Positions 16,224 through 25,247 of a DNA stretch of 64,000 nucleotides are shown here, in pieces (the stretch's first letter is position 1; each line of letters begins with the position of its first letter). A program made the translations under genes and the position numbers. The notes beneath the pieces were generated by a model that was given only the letters and a program-made list of their open reading frames with translations, ran no database searches and was not told the origin of the DNA. Source of the DNA: Chloroflexota bacterium (GTDB lineage: Bacteria; Chloroflexota; Chloroflexia; Chloroheliales; Chloroheliaceae); the NCBI GenBank assembly GCA_028287745.1, contig JAQBPB010000073.1, forward strand, positions 1 through 64,000, written 5' to 3'.

Positions 16224-18134
16224 TTAACTTAGCGGGCATGCCGAATACTCCTGACCGGCACAAAAGTGATGGTGTAAATGGATTAATCCTTGCTGGCGGC
16301 AGGCCGTGTTGACCAACCGGGCGAGCGTTACCCTGCCCACCGGTTTACCTTCTAATACGGCTTCGGCCGGGTTTTCCAGCCAGAAGCGAAAGACCTGTCG
16401 CCCCACATTGTCAATTAATTCATTGCGCGAGAGCGGAGGATGAGCCCGGTAAGCGGCCAGCACCGCGGAAACAAGCTGGTGGTCGCGCTTATCCCGGCCG
16501 TACCCGGCCAGGAAAGGCAAAACCACATTTACTATCATATCCGCCGCCCGGCTCTCGCCAATCAGGTCAACTTTCGCGGCCTGGTTGGTGCCAAGCAGCA
16601 GGGCGCGGTCGCTAAAATCAAAGCGGCGGGTCCAGAAAAGGCCGCTATCACTTTCTTCGTCACCCGGCTCTACCCGCAGCAGGCGGTTTAAACGGGCCGG
16701 GGCCTCTTCCAGGGTGCCTTTTAGACCGGCCCTGAAATGCTCTACCAGGTCAGCTGCTTCGGCCAGGTGCCAGCGAAGTAACAGCCGGGCCAACCCGGCA
16801 ATCCGGCGGGCCGGGTGGTTGGGCGGGCGCAAGCGGGCCACCGTCCAATCGGTAGGGTTCAAAAAGGTGCCACCGGGCAAAAGCTGGCGCAACTGCCGCT
16901 CCAATAAGACCCAGCGCCCTTCCAGTTCGTCCGTATAGCGCCCGGCGATAAAGTCTTCGCCCTCTGAGCGGTCAGGCACATCGTCCCATTTAAAGCGGTC
17001 CGGCCGGGCTTCTGAAATTTGATTTTTGCGGCGAAGATTGCGCTGGGAGGGCAATAGCCCCGCCGCGCCTAAAAAAACGGCTTCCAGGGTTAAAAGGCGC
17101 TCTTCGGCCGGTTCCTGGCGGAGGCGGGCCTCGCGGTCAAGTTCTATTACGGCGGCAAGCGGCATGACTTCGGCCAGGCGGCGAAAAGGGGCTTTGTTTT
17201 GCGAATAGCCCAGGGCTTCCAGCAGCCCGGCCCATAGTTCCTGGGCCGCTGCCGCGCTCTCAGCATCCGGGTCAACGGCGCAGGCCACTTCGTAACGAGC
17301 GGCCTTTTCCTCAAAGCGCTGCTCGCCCAGCCTTTGAACTTTGTTCAGCACCTGGGCCAGGCCGACATGGTGTTCGGCCACCCGGTCGCAACAGGGGCCG
17401 TCACTTTCCGAAAGCGAGCCCAGTCGGGTGCCGCTGGACCGGGCCGTTTCCAGAGCGTCAAGCAACTTCCGGCCGCTTTGCTGAAATAAGGGTAAAAGGG
17501 CCAGAACCGGTAAGACCCGGCCCTCTTCGGTAGCGGTCCCGGCCGCGCCGCCATTGTCTTCCAGGGCGACCTGTAAAACCACCTGGTTATAGCGCCGGTC
17601 GGTGTGATGGCCGTGCAGGTTCCAGTCGCCGCTGCGCAGGTGCAGTTCCACGTCTCCTTTGAGCAATTCCGGCCCAATTCTAAGCAGGGCGCCCTTGAAG
17701 TCCGGCCCAAAACCACCGCTCCAGCGGCCCCGGTAGACCACTTCAACCGCCTGACCGTCAGCGGTTTGCAGGGTAAGACCTTCCGGCCAGAACTGGGCAT
17801 TCCAGATAAGAGCCAGGTCGTTTTCGCTCATTTGCCAGCGGTTACTGCCTTCCTGGATGGTCAGGACCGGCAAAGGACCGCCGGTCGGCGGCGAAATCAC
17901 TGCGGTTGAATTTTCAGGTGTCAGGATAGAGTGGGCCAAGACCGGCTGATTTTCGGGTGGCGCTGTTGGTGGCGGTAAAGGTTGCGCCGGGACAGGTGGC
18001 GTTGCCGCCGGAAAGGGTAGCACCGGCGGCAGATTGGAGGTTACCGGCCTGGTTTTAGCCCTGGGAGCAGCCGGGATTTTGCTCTTGCGAGCCGGTAAAG
18101 GGTAGATGAAATTACCTTCTTCGTCATAAGGCAT
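16224..18134 (-). CDS. DUF2851 family protein
   Basis: 636 residues. An N-terminal Pro/Ala-rich segment (about 85 residues) is followed by the DUF2851 domain: LALIWNAQFWPEGLTLQTAD, RWSGGFGPDFKGALLRIG, KGDVELHLRSGDWNLHGHHT and NQVVLQVALEDN near residues 105-210, with later motifs HVGLAQVLNKVQRLGEQRFE and a C-terminal CRQQGLIHLHHHFC. The last carries several His/Cys residues that might bind metal. The GDVELHL...DW...HH pattern recalls nuclease-like folds, which is only speculation. DUF2851 is widespread in Bacteroidetes and Chloroflexota and has no established role. It lies 70 bp upstream of nothing on its strand except the PHP gene transcribed toward it. Confidence 0.85.
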   Translation of the reverse strand: MPYDEEGNFIYPLPARKSKIPAAPRAKTRPVTSNLPPVLPFPAATPPVPAQPLPPPTAPPENQPVLAHSILTPENSTAVISPPTGGPLPVLTIQEGSNRWQMSENDLALIWNAQFWPEGLTLQTADGQAVEVVYRGRWSGGFGPDFKGALLRIGPELLKGDVELHLRSGDWNLHGHHTDRRYNQVVLQVALEDNGGAAGTATEEGRVLPVLALLPLFQQSGRKLLDALETARSSGTRLGSLSESDGPCCDRVAEHHVGLAQVLNKVQRLGEQRFEEKAARYEVACAVDPDAESAAAAQELWAGLLEALGYSQNKAPFRRLAEVMPLAAVIELDREARLRQEPAEERLLTLEAVFLGAAGLLPSQRNLRRKNQISEARPDRFKWDDVPDRSEGEDFIAGRYTDELEGRWVLLERQLRQLLPGGTFLNPTDWTVARLRPPNHPARRIAGLARLLLRWHLAEAADLVEHFRAGLKGTLEEAPARLNRLLRVEPGDEESDSGLFWTRRFDFSDRALLLGTNQAAKVDLIGESRAADMIVNVVLPFLAGYGRDKRDHQLVSAVLAAYRAHPPLSRNELIDNVGRQVFRFWLENPAEAVLEGKPVGRVTLARLVNTACRQQGLIHLHHHFCAGQEYSACPLS

Positions 18135-18203
18135 GGGGCGGGCCCTTTCTACTACCTGGTATCAAAGAAGTTGGAACGCCGGGTTGGCGTTCCGGTATTT
18201 AAT

Positions 18204-19034
18204 CTAGCGCGGGAGCCGCTGCTTTAGTAAGTCAACCGTTTCGGGCGGCACAAAGCGGGCGCCGGGTGAGGTCAACTGGCCGCCATCCGAACGGCCGTGA
18301 AAATCGCTGCCGCCGGTCGGCACCAGGTCATAGCGCCGGGCCAGGCCCAAAATTCGCTCAATAGTTTCTTCGGTGTAAGTCCCGTAATGCGTCTCGATAC
18401 CGGCTGCCCCCGCCCGCGCGGCCAGCGCCACTACGGCTTCCATATCGGTAACGTAGGTCGGGTGCGCCAGCACCGCCAGCCCACCCACCGAGCGGATTAG
18501 CTCAATGGCCTGTTCGGTGGTAACTTTTTCACTGTAGACATAGGCGGGGCCGTCATTGCTGATAAAGCGGTCGAAAGCTTCCCGGACAGTCTCCACATAG
18601 CCTCGCTCTTTGAGAGCTTCGGCAATATGGGGCCGCTGAGGCGCGGCGTCCCCGGCAATTTCCAGCACCCGCTTGTAATCGAGCGGCATGCCCAGTGCGG
18701 CCAGTTTAGCGACGATAGCTTCGGCCCGCCCGTAGCGGTTGAAGCGAAACTTTTCCAGGTTCTGCTGGAAAGTAGCGTCCTGGTATTCCAGGAAGTAGCC
18801 CAGCACATGGACTTCCTTGCCGCCGTATTCGGCGCTGAGTTCAATCCCCGGAATGACTTCCAGGCCAAGCGCCTGGCCGACTTCCTGAGCCCGGTCCAGG
18901 GCCGCTGTGGTATCGTGGTCGGTCAGGGCCAGGGTCTTCAAGCCCACTTCCGACGCCAGCTTCATTAAATCATCTACCAGTAGGGTACCGTCCGAAGCGG
19001 TACTATGCATATGTAAATCTATTGTGCTATTCAT
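18204..19034 (-). CDS. PHP-domain phosphoesterase
   Basis: 276 residues, a complete PHP domain. Metal-binding motifs are visible in order: IDLHMHSTASDG (motif I), LALTDHDTT (motif II), PGIELSA with VHVLGYF (motif III), LAVLAHPTYV and the C-terminal TGGSDFHG (motif IV). This matches the RNase AM / 3',5'-nucleoside bisphosphate phosphatase subgroup, which removes 5' nucleotides or hydrolyses pAp-like compounds using a trinuclear metal centre. It is about 275 residues, the usual length. AAGAGG precedes the ATG. The gene sits directly downstream of the ROK kinase gene with a 33-bp gap, so the two are likely co-transcribed. Confidence 0.9.
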   Translation of the reverse strand: MNSTIDLHMHSTASDGTLLVDDLMKLASEVGLKTLALTDHDTTAALDRAQEVGQALGLEVIPGIELSAEYGGKEVHVLGYFLEYQDATFQQNLEKFRFNRYGRAEAIVAKLAALGMPLDYKRVLEIAGDAAPQRPHIAEALKERGYVETVREAFDRFISNDGPAYVYSEKVTTEQAIELIRSVGGLAVLAHPTYVTDMEAVVALAARAGAAGIETHYGTYTEETIERILGLARRYDLVPTGGSDFHGRSDGGQLTSPGARFVPPETVDLLKQRLPR

Positions 19035-19067
19035 TAGCCTCTTAATTCTAAATTAGAAACTTATTAG

Positions 19068-20093
19068 TTATTTATTGAAAAGAGCGGACCCGATTAAGCC
19101 GGAAAAGTCGCCCAGGCCGGTGCGCATGATTTCAATCTGGCTGCCCGGCAGGCGCAGCGATTCGAACTTGGCTTCTCTGACCGTAATTTCAAACAGGTAA
19201 TCGACCGCTTCCATCAGGCCGCCCCCCAGTATAAGACGCTCCGGGTTGTAGAAATTGATGACCGAAGACAGCCCCAGCCCCAGAATTTCGGCCGCTTCCC
19301 GCACGACATGCTTGACCAGTTCATCATTTGCTTCGATGGCGCGGGCGATAACTTTCGAGCGGATGGCGACACTGCTGGCGGTAGTGGCATCGGGCATGGT
19401 GCCTTCACTGGCTAACAGTTCCGTCAGGACCGACTCGCGGCCGCGTTTCATTTCGCCCAGTAAGGTCCTGGTAATTGCGGTCCTTGAAGAATAGGCTTCA
19501 AGGTGGCCGCGCCCGCCGCAGCCGCAATGGCGGCCCTCGGCGCTGACGACCATATGGCCGATTTCACCGGCTGTCCCGGTAGAACCCCGGCGCAACTGGC
19601 CGTTCTGAACAATACCGCTGCCTATCCCGGTGCCGATAAAGACGCAAACAAAGTCGGCACAACCGACTCCCGCGCCAAACCGCAATTCGCCCAGCGTGGC
19701 CGCTTCGACATCGTTACCCAGGGCAACCGGCAATTTGAAGCGCTCCTGGAGCAAAGCTCCCAGCGGATAGTTAGGTTTTACGCCAAGATTGGGCGCAAAG
19801 ACCAGTACTTTCTCGTTGCGGTCCACCTGCCCGGCGGCACCAATCCCGATTCCCACAATTTTGGTAGAAGAGGGCAAATTGGCCGCCATGATAGCTTCGT
19901 CAATAGCGTCACCCATCCGGCGGGCCAGCTCATTTTCCTTCTCGCGGTCCTTATCTTTATTATCCTTGCTATCTTTTGGAGTACCAACCGTTTTCTTTTT
20001 GGCCGAACTCACTACCCGACCGGTTTCCAGCTCAACTACACCTGCTAAAATTTTAGTACCACCCAGGTCGACCCCAATACCATAGCGTTCCAT
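19068..20093 (-). CDS. ROK-family sugar kinase (glucokinase-like)
   Basis: 341 residues from the ATG at 20093, which follows AAGGGGAG; the open frame runs 45 codons further upstream but has no better start. ROK landmarks: GIGVDLGGTKILAGV (phosphate 1), GIGIGAAGQVD, LGNDVEAATLGELRFG (catalytic Asp in ND), CVFIGTGIGSGIVQNG, and the zinc-binding region AGEIGHMVVSAEGRHCGCGG followed by RGHLE. The usual last Cys of CxCGxxGCxE is His here. A Lys/Asp/Glu-rich loop (residues 37-58) is inserted in the N-terminal lobe. Likely phosphorylates glucose or a related hexose with ATP. It is upstream of, and probably co-transcribed with, the PHP gene. Confidence 0.9.
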   Translation of the reverse strand: MERYGIGVDLGGTKILAGVVELETGRVVSSAKKKTVGTPKDSKDNKDKDREKENELARRMGDAIDEAIMAANLPSSTKIVGIGIGAAGQVDRNEKVLVFAPNLGVKPNYPLGALLQERFKLPVALGNDVEAATLGELRFGAGVGCADFVCVFIGTGIGSGIVQNGQLRRGSTGTAGEIGHMVVSAEGRHCGCGGRGHLEAYSSRTAITRTLLGEMKRGRESVLTELLASEGTMPDATTASSVAIRSKVIARAIEANDELVKHVVREAAEILGLGLSSVINFYNPERLILGGGLMEAVDYLFEITVREAKFESLRLPGSQIEIMRTGLGDFSGLIGSALFNK

Positions 20094-20287
20094 TTTTACT
20101 CTCCCCTTGTGGGTTTTTGGCTGATTTCCAAATCGGCATAGTCCTATGCTATAATAACACAAATTATAGGGCCTGCTTGCTTTGTAACTGCACCGGGTTA
20201 AGCCAGGCTGACTTAGGGTTGTGAGCATAAAAATACGGTTATGCCCGGCACCTGAGCGATAGAAAACTTCTTAACATTACCAGAACT

Positions 20288-20501
20288 TATAATGCTTACT
20301 CGGTTGGAAACTCCTTTCGCCACGGCTGGACTGGCAAGGGCGAAATTTGAGGCAAGCAGTGGACCCTCGTTTTTGGGTATGATAGAGCAGCTTTTTTCAT
20401 GTGGGACCGACCGCTCTATCCGTATATTCTCGGCCGTTTACCCAAAGAACATATTATTTTGGGGATTTGCAGTTTAAACGGATGAATAGCCGGAGGAAAG
20501 T
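20288..20501 (+). promoter_or_regulatory. Promoter -10 and long structured leader of the exopolysaccharide operon
   Basis: A consensus TATAAT lies at 20288-20293, without a clear -35. The following ~200-nt leader holds three inverted pairs: TTTCGCC (20315-20321) / GGCGAAA (20339-20345); TTTGGGTA (20372-20379) / TACCCAAA (20439-20446); and nested inside it GATAGAGC (20381-20388) / GCTCTATC (20413-20420). It ends at GGAGGAAA before the GTG at 20502. The pairing suggests a folded regulatory RNA. I do not recognise a known riboswitch class. Confidence 0.45.
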
Positions 20502-22040
20502 GTGGATTTACAAAAAATCGAAGAAAAACCACCATCACAGACAGTGCAAGACCGCTTTCCGGTCAATCATAATTCTAAATCTCCCCAACAACCGGGCTTT
20601 TTAAACCGCCGATTGTCGCTTGTTTCCCGCTTTATCCTGGACCTGGCGCTAATCAATGCCGCTTTTGTCCTGGCCTACTTCATGCGCTACGGTTTGCAGT
20701 TGGGCGCGGAAGTCTCCGAGTCGAACCAGGTACCCCTTTCCGATTACTTTATCAGCCAGCTAACTTTTGCCGTTATCTTTTTCGTGGTATTACAGTTCAA
20801 AGGCTTCTACCGCCTCTCCCGGACTGTAACCCTGATTGATGAGCTGGGCATGATTGCCAGCGCCGCCGCTTACGCGGTCCTGACGATGCTGGCGATTATC
20901 TTTTTATTGCGCCCGCTGTCCATCTCCCGCCTGATGTACCTCTATTTGTTTCCGCTCTCGATTGTGCTGCTGGGCGTCTCGCGCTATATTGCCCGGCGGA
21001 TAAAGCACTACCGGCTGCTGCGTGGCCTGGGCGTCAAGAACGTACTGGTTGTTGGGGCGACCGACCAGGCCACCCGCATCATGCAGGCGATAGTCGAGAC
21101 GCCTTCGCTGGGTCTGCACCTGGCCGGGTACATTGATGATGAAACCCGGTTTTCGGAATGGATAATGCCTTTGCGCTACCGTAACGGTGACACGGTGCCG
21201 CACCTGGGAAGTTTCGAGAAAATAGCCGCACTGACTACCCAGCTTAAGATAGAAGAAATTGTGGTGGCGCTACCGGCCAACATGCACCAGACCGTCAACG
21301 AAGTAATTAACCTGTGCCACGATAACGACATCGAATTTACCCTGGTGCCGGATATTTTTGAATTGCAGATAAACGCCCTGGACTTGCAGCAATTAAACGG
21401 CGTGCCGCTGATCGGGATTAAGGATAACCGGCTGACCGGTTGGAACTACTTCGTCAAGCGCGTGGTTGATTTTAGCCTGGCGCTATTCCTGATGATTGTC
21501 GCCGCTATTCCGATGCTGCTGATTGCCCTGGCGATCAAAATCGAGTCGCCCGGCCCGATTATCTTCCGCCAGACCCGGGTGGGCCGGAACGGGCGCCTGT
21601 TTACTTTCTACAAGTTCCGCTCGATGGTAAACGATGCCGACGCAAAATTTACCGAGCTGCTCCAATATAATGAAACGGGTGGGGCCACCTTCAAAATGGT
21701 CAATGACCCGCGCCTGACTAAAGTTGGCTGGTTCATCCGGCGCTGCAGCCTGGACGAACTGCCCCAGATATTCAATATTCTTTCCGGCCACATGAGTTTC
21801 GTCGGTCCCCGGCCCGGCCTGGAACGCGAAGTGGAAAAATACCAGGAATGGCACCACCGGCGGCTGGAAGTTACCCCAGGCTTGACCGGCTTATGGCAGG
21901 TCAGCGGGCGAAGCAAGCTAACTTTTGATGAGATGGTCCGGCTGGATATTTATTACGCCGAAAACTGGTCCCTGGCGCTTGACCTCAAAATCTTACTGCG
22001 GACTATTCCGGCAGTGCTAAAAAGAGAAGGAGCTTATTAA
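20502..22040 (+). CDS. Polyprenyl-phosphate sugar-1-phosphate transferase (WbaP/WcaJ-type)
   Basis: 512 residues, GTG start with GGAGGAAA 4-5 nt ahead. Four N-terminal transmembrane helices (residues 40-165), a CoA-binding-like Rossmann domain (VKNVLVVGATDQATRIMQAI, about 190-315), one further membrane helix (SLALFLMIVAAIPMLLIALA) and the catalytic bacterial sugar transferase domain: KIESPGPIIFRQTRVGRNGR, TFYKFRSM, CSLDELPQIFNIL, SFVGPRPGLE and LTGLWQVSGRS. It transfers a sugar-1-phosphate to undecaprenyl phosphate at the inner face of the membrane, starting exopolysaccharide repeat synthesis. First gene of the exopolysaccharide operon. Confidence 0.94.
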   Translation: MDLQKIEEKPPSQTVQDRFPVNHNSKSPQQPGFLNRRLSLVSRFILDLALINAAFVLAYFMRYGLQLGAEVSESNQVPLSDYFISQLTFAVIFFVVLQFKGFYRLSRTVTLIDELGMIASAAAYAVLTMLAIIFLLRPLSISRLMYLYLFPLSIVLLGVSRYIARRIKHYRLLRGLGVKNVLVVGATDQATRIMQAIVETPSLGLHLAGYIDDETRFSEWIMPLRYRNGDTVPHLGSFEKIAALTTQLKIEEIVVALPANMHQTVNEVINLCHDNDIEFTLVPDIFELQINALDLQQLNGVPLIGIKDNRLTGWNYFVKRVVDFSLALFLMIVAAIPMLLIALAIKIESPGPIIFRQTRVGRNGRLFTFYKFRSMVNDADAKFTELLQYNETGGATFKMVNDPRLTKVGWFIRRCSLDELPQIFNILSGHMSFVGPRPGLEREVEKYQEWHHRRLEVTPGLTGLWQVSGRSKLTFDEMVRLDIYYAENWSLALDLKILLRTIPAVLKREGAY

Positions 22041-22106
22041 AGAATAACGGCGCGAGAACTGCCCGCCGGTCGCGGGCGGCCCTGACCTGTTATCCTGCAT
22101 CTGCTG

Positions 22107-23243
22107 ATGAAAATTGCGATAGTTCATGATTATTTAAACCAATATGGTGGGGCCGAACGGCTGCTGGAAGCTATTTGCGAGCTTTACCCGGACGCGCCGA
22201 TTTATACCTCGATTTACAGCCCTGAACGGGTAATGCACCGCTTTGACGGGCGGGATGTGCGCACTTCTTTTATGCAAAAACTGCCGGGTGTAATCAAACA
22301 CCACCAGGCTTATTTACCTTTTTACTCCTTCGCTTTTGAAAGTTTCGACCTATCCGGCTACGACCTGGTTATAAGCAGTTCGTCGGCCTGGGCCAAGGGA
22401 GTCAAAACTTCGCCGGATACTTTGCATATTTGCTACTGCCATACCCCGATGCGGTTTGTCTGGCAGTTCGATGAATATGCCAAGCGCGAGCGCATGAAGG
22501 GCCCGGCCAGGGCAGCCTTGCCATTGTTTTTGAACTATGTTAGACTCTGGGACGTCAAATCGGCCCAGCGGCCGGACTTTTATGTGGCTAATTCACGGAC
22601 AGTTGCCCGGCGGATTACCGAATTCTGGCAGCGTGACTCGGTGGTTATAAACCCGCCGGTAGAGGTAGAAAACATACCTTATCGGGGCAGTCCGCGCCAG
22701 GATTTTTATTTGTGGGTAGGCCGTATGGTGCCCTACAAACGGGCCGATGTTGCCATCCGGGCCTTTAAAGAACTGGACCTGCCGCTTAAAGTCGTAGGGA
22801 CCGGGCGCGACATGGAAGCCCTGAAAGGGCTGGCCGGGCCAAAAACTGAGTTCCTGGGATTTGTGCCGGATGAAGGGGTCCGCGAGCTTTTCACCCAGTG
22901 CCGGGCTTTTATCCAGGTGGGCGCTGAGGATTTTGGAATTACGCCGGTCGAAGCAATGGCGGGCGGGGCCCCGGTGATTGCGATCAACCAGTACGGCCCG
23001 GCCGAAATAGTAATTGACGGTGAGAACGGCCTCTTTTTTGACCAGCAGACGCCGGAAGCCCTGATCGAGGCGGTCAAACGTTTTGAAAACGACCCCGGCC
23101 GGTTTAATTCCGATGAAATCCGGCGCTATGCCGAAACCTTTGACCGGAAGCTTTTCTGCCAGCGCTTTGGTGATTATGTCAATCAGCGTTGGGAAGAACA
23201 CCAGGGGAAAAACGGTGCGAAACGCGAGCCGTTGAACGTTTAA
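22107..23243 (+). CDS. GT4-family glycosyltransferase
   Basis: 378 residues with a GT-B fold. The N-terminal domain starts MKIAIVHDYLNQYGGAERLL, typical of exopolysaccharide mannosyl-/galactosyltransferases. The C-terminal domain has VGRMVPYKRADVAIRAF, VVGTGRDMEALK, FLGFVPDEGVRELFTQCRA, FIQVGAEDFGITPVEAMAGG (the E-x7-E donor-binding region) and GPAEIVIDGENGLFF. It likely adds a nucleotide-sugar-derived residue to the lipid-linked glycan begun by the preceding enzyme. No membrane segment; cytoplasmic, membrane-associated. Start ATG has no obvious ribosome-binding site. Confidence 0.9.
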   Translation: MKIAIVHDYLNQYGGAERLLEAICELYPDAPIYTSIYSPERVMHRFDGRDVRTSFMQKLPGVIKHHQAYLPFYSFAFESFDLSGYDLVISSSSAWAKGVKTSPDTLHICYCHTPMRFVWQFDEYAKRERMKGPARAALPLFLNYVRLWDVKSAQRPDFYVANSRTVARRITEFWQRDSVVINPPVEVENIPYRGSPRQDFYLWVGRMVPYKRADVAIRAFKELDLPLKVVGTGRDMEALKGLAGPKTEFLGFVPDEGVRELFTQCRAFIQVGAEDFGITPVEAMAGGAPVIAINQYGPAEIVIDGENGLFFDQQTPEALIEAVKRFENDPGRFNSDEIRRYAETFDRKLFCQRFGDYVNQRWEEHQGKNGAKREPLNV

Positions 23244-23279
23244 GGCAAAGAGCGGTGGATAACGCCTGAGAGGCAGCCG

Positions 23280-23355
23280 CGTAATACCGGGAAGAGTTCC
23301 TGCACAATTGTTCCACTTGCTACCTGCTGGCACCTGAGCAGCGTCCCGTATTACG
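23280..23355 (+). promoter_or_regulatory. Long inverted repeat in the gap before the Wzz genes
   Basis: CGTAATACCGGGA (23280-23292) pairs with TCCCGTATTACG (23344-23355), with one bulged C. The ~50 nt inside contain a smaller CTGC...GCAG pair. There is no T-run after it, so it does not look like a terminator. Possible mRNA structure controlling the downstream wzz-like genes. Confidence 0.4.
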
Positions 23356-23425
23356 TTCCAGGTTATCCCGGTCATCGGTCTACAGTAAATTTAGAAAATT
23401 TGGAACGAGGGTAAGTCAACAAGTT

Positions 23426-24391
23426 ATGGAATTAAGGCGTTACTGGCAAATAATCCGGCGTTACTGGCTTGTGATTGGGTTATTAACTTTAATCGGAGTA
23501 GTAGCGGCTGTCCAATACTACACCGCCAACCCACCAAGTTACCAGGCGACGGCAATAGTTAATGTTTCACAGTTGCCGACCCCCGGTGATATCTATTCGG
23601 GCCTGTATGCCAACCAGGCCAGTGACTACGCTACCGATGAACTGGTGAAAATTATTCCCGGCAACGTTTTTATGACCGCTGTCTCGACCCAGCTCAAAGA
23701 AGGTAATATCAACTTCCCACCGGATGCCCTGAAGGGTATGGTTAATTTGGAGCCAAAAAACCGGACCATTACCATTACCGTCAACAATAGCGACCGGAAC
23801 GCCGCCCTTAAAATCGCCCAGACCGTCGCCAATACTTTGCAAAACTCGGCCGCAGAGTACCTCCAACCCCGGCAGGTCCAGGTCAGAGTGATTGATTTAC
23901 CCGAACAAAGCAACCTTAGCGGGGGCCGGACCGTTCTACTGGCAATGGTCCGTATCCTGGCCGGTCTATTGGCCGGGGTAGCCCTGGCTTTCCTGCTGGC
24001 CTACCTGGATAACACTATCCGCAGCAAGGCTGAACTGGAAGAAATCCTGGGCTTGCCGGTAATGGGCTATATCCCGGTAGCCAGCAAGTTGGAAGCCAGC
24101 CACGCAATTCAGGCAGTCCAGACAGCCGAAGACCCGCTGATCAATAACAGGCTGAGCGCCATCCAGCGCCCGGCGACACCGCCCGTACCGCTGGCGCCGC
24201 CGATACAACCGGCTACGGCTCCGCCTATCGTGGCGGAACTGCCGACCGTCCGGCCGGAAACCTATAAGGCCGAAACCGGCACGATTGTAACCGAAGAAAC
24301 TGGCAGTGTCCCGGTTAAGACCAGGCGCACTACCCGGCCCCGCAAAGACCAGGCTGGTGCCGGAAGCAAAGAAGAACTACCCAGGCTTTAA
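23426..24391 (+). CDS. Wzz-type polysaccharide co-polymerase, first of two
   Basis: 321 residues. MELRRYWQIIRRYWLVIGLL gives the first membrane helix, followed by an extracytoplasmic helical domain (residues 40-165) and a second membrane helix near 170-195 (LLAMVRILAGLLAGVALAF) preceded by the Pro-containing segment, as in Wzz chain-length regulators. A Pro-rich cytoplasmic tail of about 120 residues ends in KTRRTTRPRKDQ. Wzz proteins set polysaccharide chain length and, in Gram-positive-type systems, activate a separate BY-kinase. Such a kinase gene is two genes downstream. Confidence 0.85.
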   Translation: MELRRYWQIIRRYWLVIGLLTLIGVVAAVQYYTANPPSYQATAIVNVSQLPTPGDIYSGLYANQASDYATDELVKIIPGNVFMTAVSTQLKEGNINFPPDALKGMVNLEPKNRTITITVNNSDRNAALKIAQTVANTLQNSAAEYLQPRQVQVRVIDLPEQSNLSGGRTVLLAMVRILAGLLAGVALAFLLAYLDNTIRSKAELEEILGLPVMGYIPVASKLEASHAIQAVQTAEDPLINNRLSAIQRPATPPVPLAPPIQPATAPPIVAELPTVRPETYKAETGTIVTEETGSVPVKTRRTTRPRKDQAGAGSKEELPRL

Positions 24392-24425
24392 GTCAGCTTA
24401 ACCGATTGAGCGATAAGGACTTCCA

Positions 24426-25226
24426 TTGCAGCTTAAAGAAATACTAAACATTATACGCAAACGCTGGTGGTTAGCCCTGGTAGTGGTCCTGGCAGCCATG
24501 ACCGCAGCTTTCTTTTATAGTATTGCCCAACCTAAAATTTACGAAACTTCGGTCACGGTCCAGGGCAAACCGGCCAAACCGGACGAAAACCTGAACAATA
24601 CAATCAAGTCGGAAGTCCGGCGCCTGCCAACTACCCTGAAATCGACCGATACGGCTGCCCGGATTGACCAACGCGGCCACTTCGACCTGGGACCGGCTGC
24701 CATCGCCGCCAAGATTACTTCCGTACCCAAACCGGACGAGTTTTACCTTTTGATTACGGTCAGCGATACGGTTCCGGAACGCGCCGCCAATATCGCGAAT
24801 GCCGCCGCCGATATTATCCGGGAGGATAATTTGCAGGCGGTCGCCCTGGCTCCGGACGACTCGAAAATCTTCTTTGATAAGACCGCTAAAGCGCCTGTGC
24901 CGGACCGGCCCTCAACGCCGCGCACCAACCTGAATACAGCGGCAGCCGGGGCGTTAGGGCTGGTGATAGGGCTAATTCTGATCTTTATCGTTGATTTTTT
25001 TGATACCAGTATTCGCACCCAGGAAGATGTGGAGCGGCTTACCGGCCTGAACGTGCTTGGAACGATACCGAGCTGGCGCGGAGCTGGCCCGGTCGCGGAG
25101 CCGGTTTCAGGGATTAGCCGGTCCAGTCCGGTCCCGGTTAAACGATTGGATGGCGCAGCGGGTGATGCCGGGACACCCCCGGATACCGGCCAACCTAGCG
25201 GAATAAAAGAACCTAGAAACAGCTAA
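24426..25226 (+). CDS. Wzz-type polysaccharide co-polymerase, second of two
   Basis: 266 residues from a TTG start. Same architecture as its upstream neighbour but shorter: helix one in RKRWWLALVVVLAAMTAAFF, a periplasmic/extracellular domain with QPKIYETSVTVQGKPAKPDE, and helix two in AAGALGLVIGLILIFIVDFF followed by DTSIRTQEDVERLTGLNVLG, the classical Wzz C-terminal element. A disordered tail follows. Two consecutive co-polymerase genes suggest duplication and possibly a heteromeric ring. It lies 21 bp before the BY-kinase gene. Confidence 0.85.
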   Translation: MQLKEILNIIRKRWWLALVVVLAAMTAAFFYSIAQPKIYETSVTVQGKPAKPDENLNNTIKSEVRRLPTTLKSTDTAARIDQRGHFDLGPAAIAAKITSVPKPDEFYLLITVSDTVPERAANIANAAADIIREDNLQAVALAPDDSKIFFDKTAKAPVPDRPSTPRTNLNTAAAGALGLVIGLILIFIVDFFDTSIRTQEDVERLTGLNVLGTIPSWRGAGPVAEPVSGISRSSPVPVKRLDGAAGDAGTPPDTGQPSGIKEPRNS

Positions 25227-25247
25227 TAAACCAAGGAGTTACCAGGC

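Noticed and set aside
20292..20477. 61-codon ORF inside the exopolysaccharide leader
   Set aside because: No ribosome-binding site, its codons are atypical, and the stretch contains strong inverted pairs that fit an RNA leader better.
22593..23375. 260-codon minus-strand ORF opposite the GT4 gene
   Set aside because: Antisense to a strong GT4 gene; no start context and no recognisable domain.
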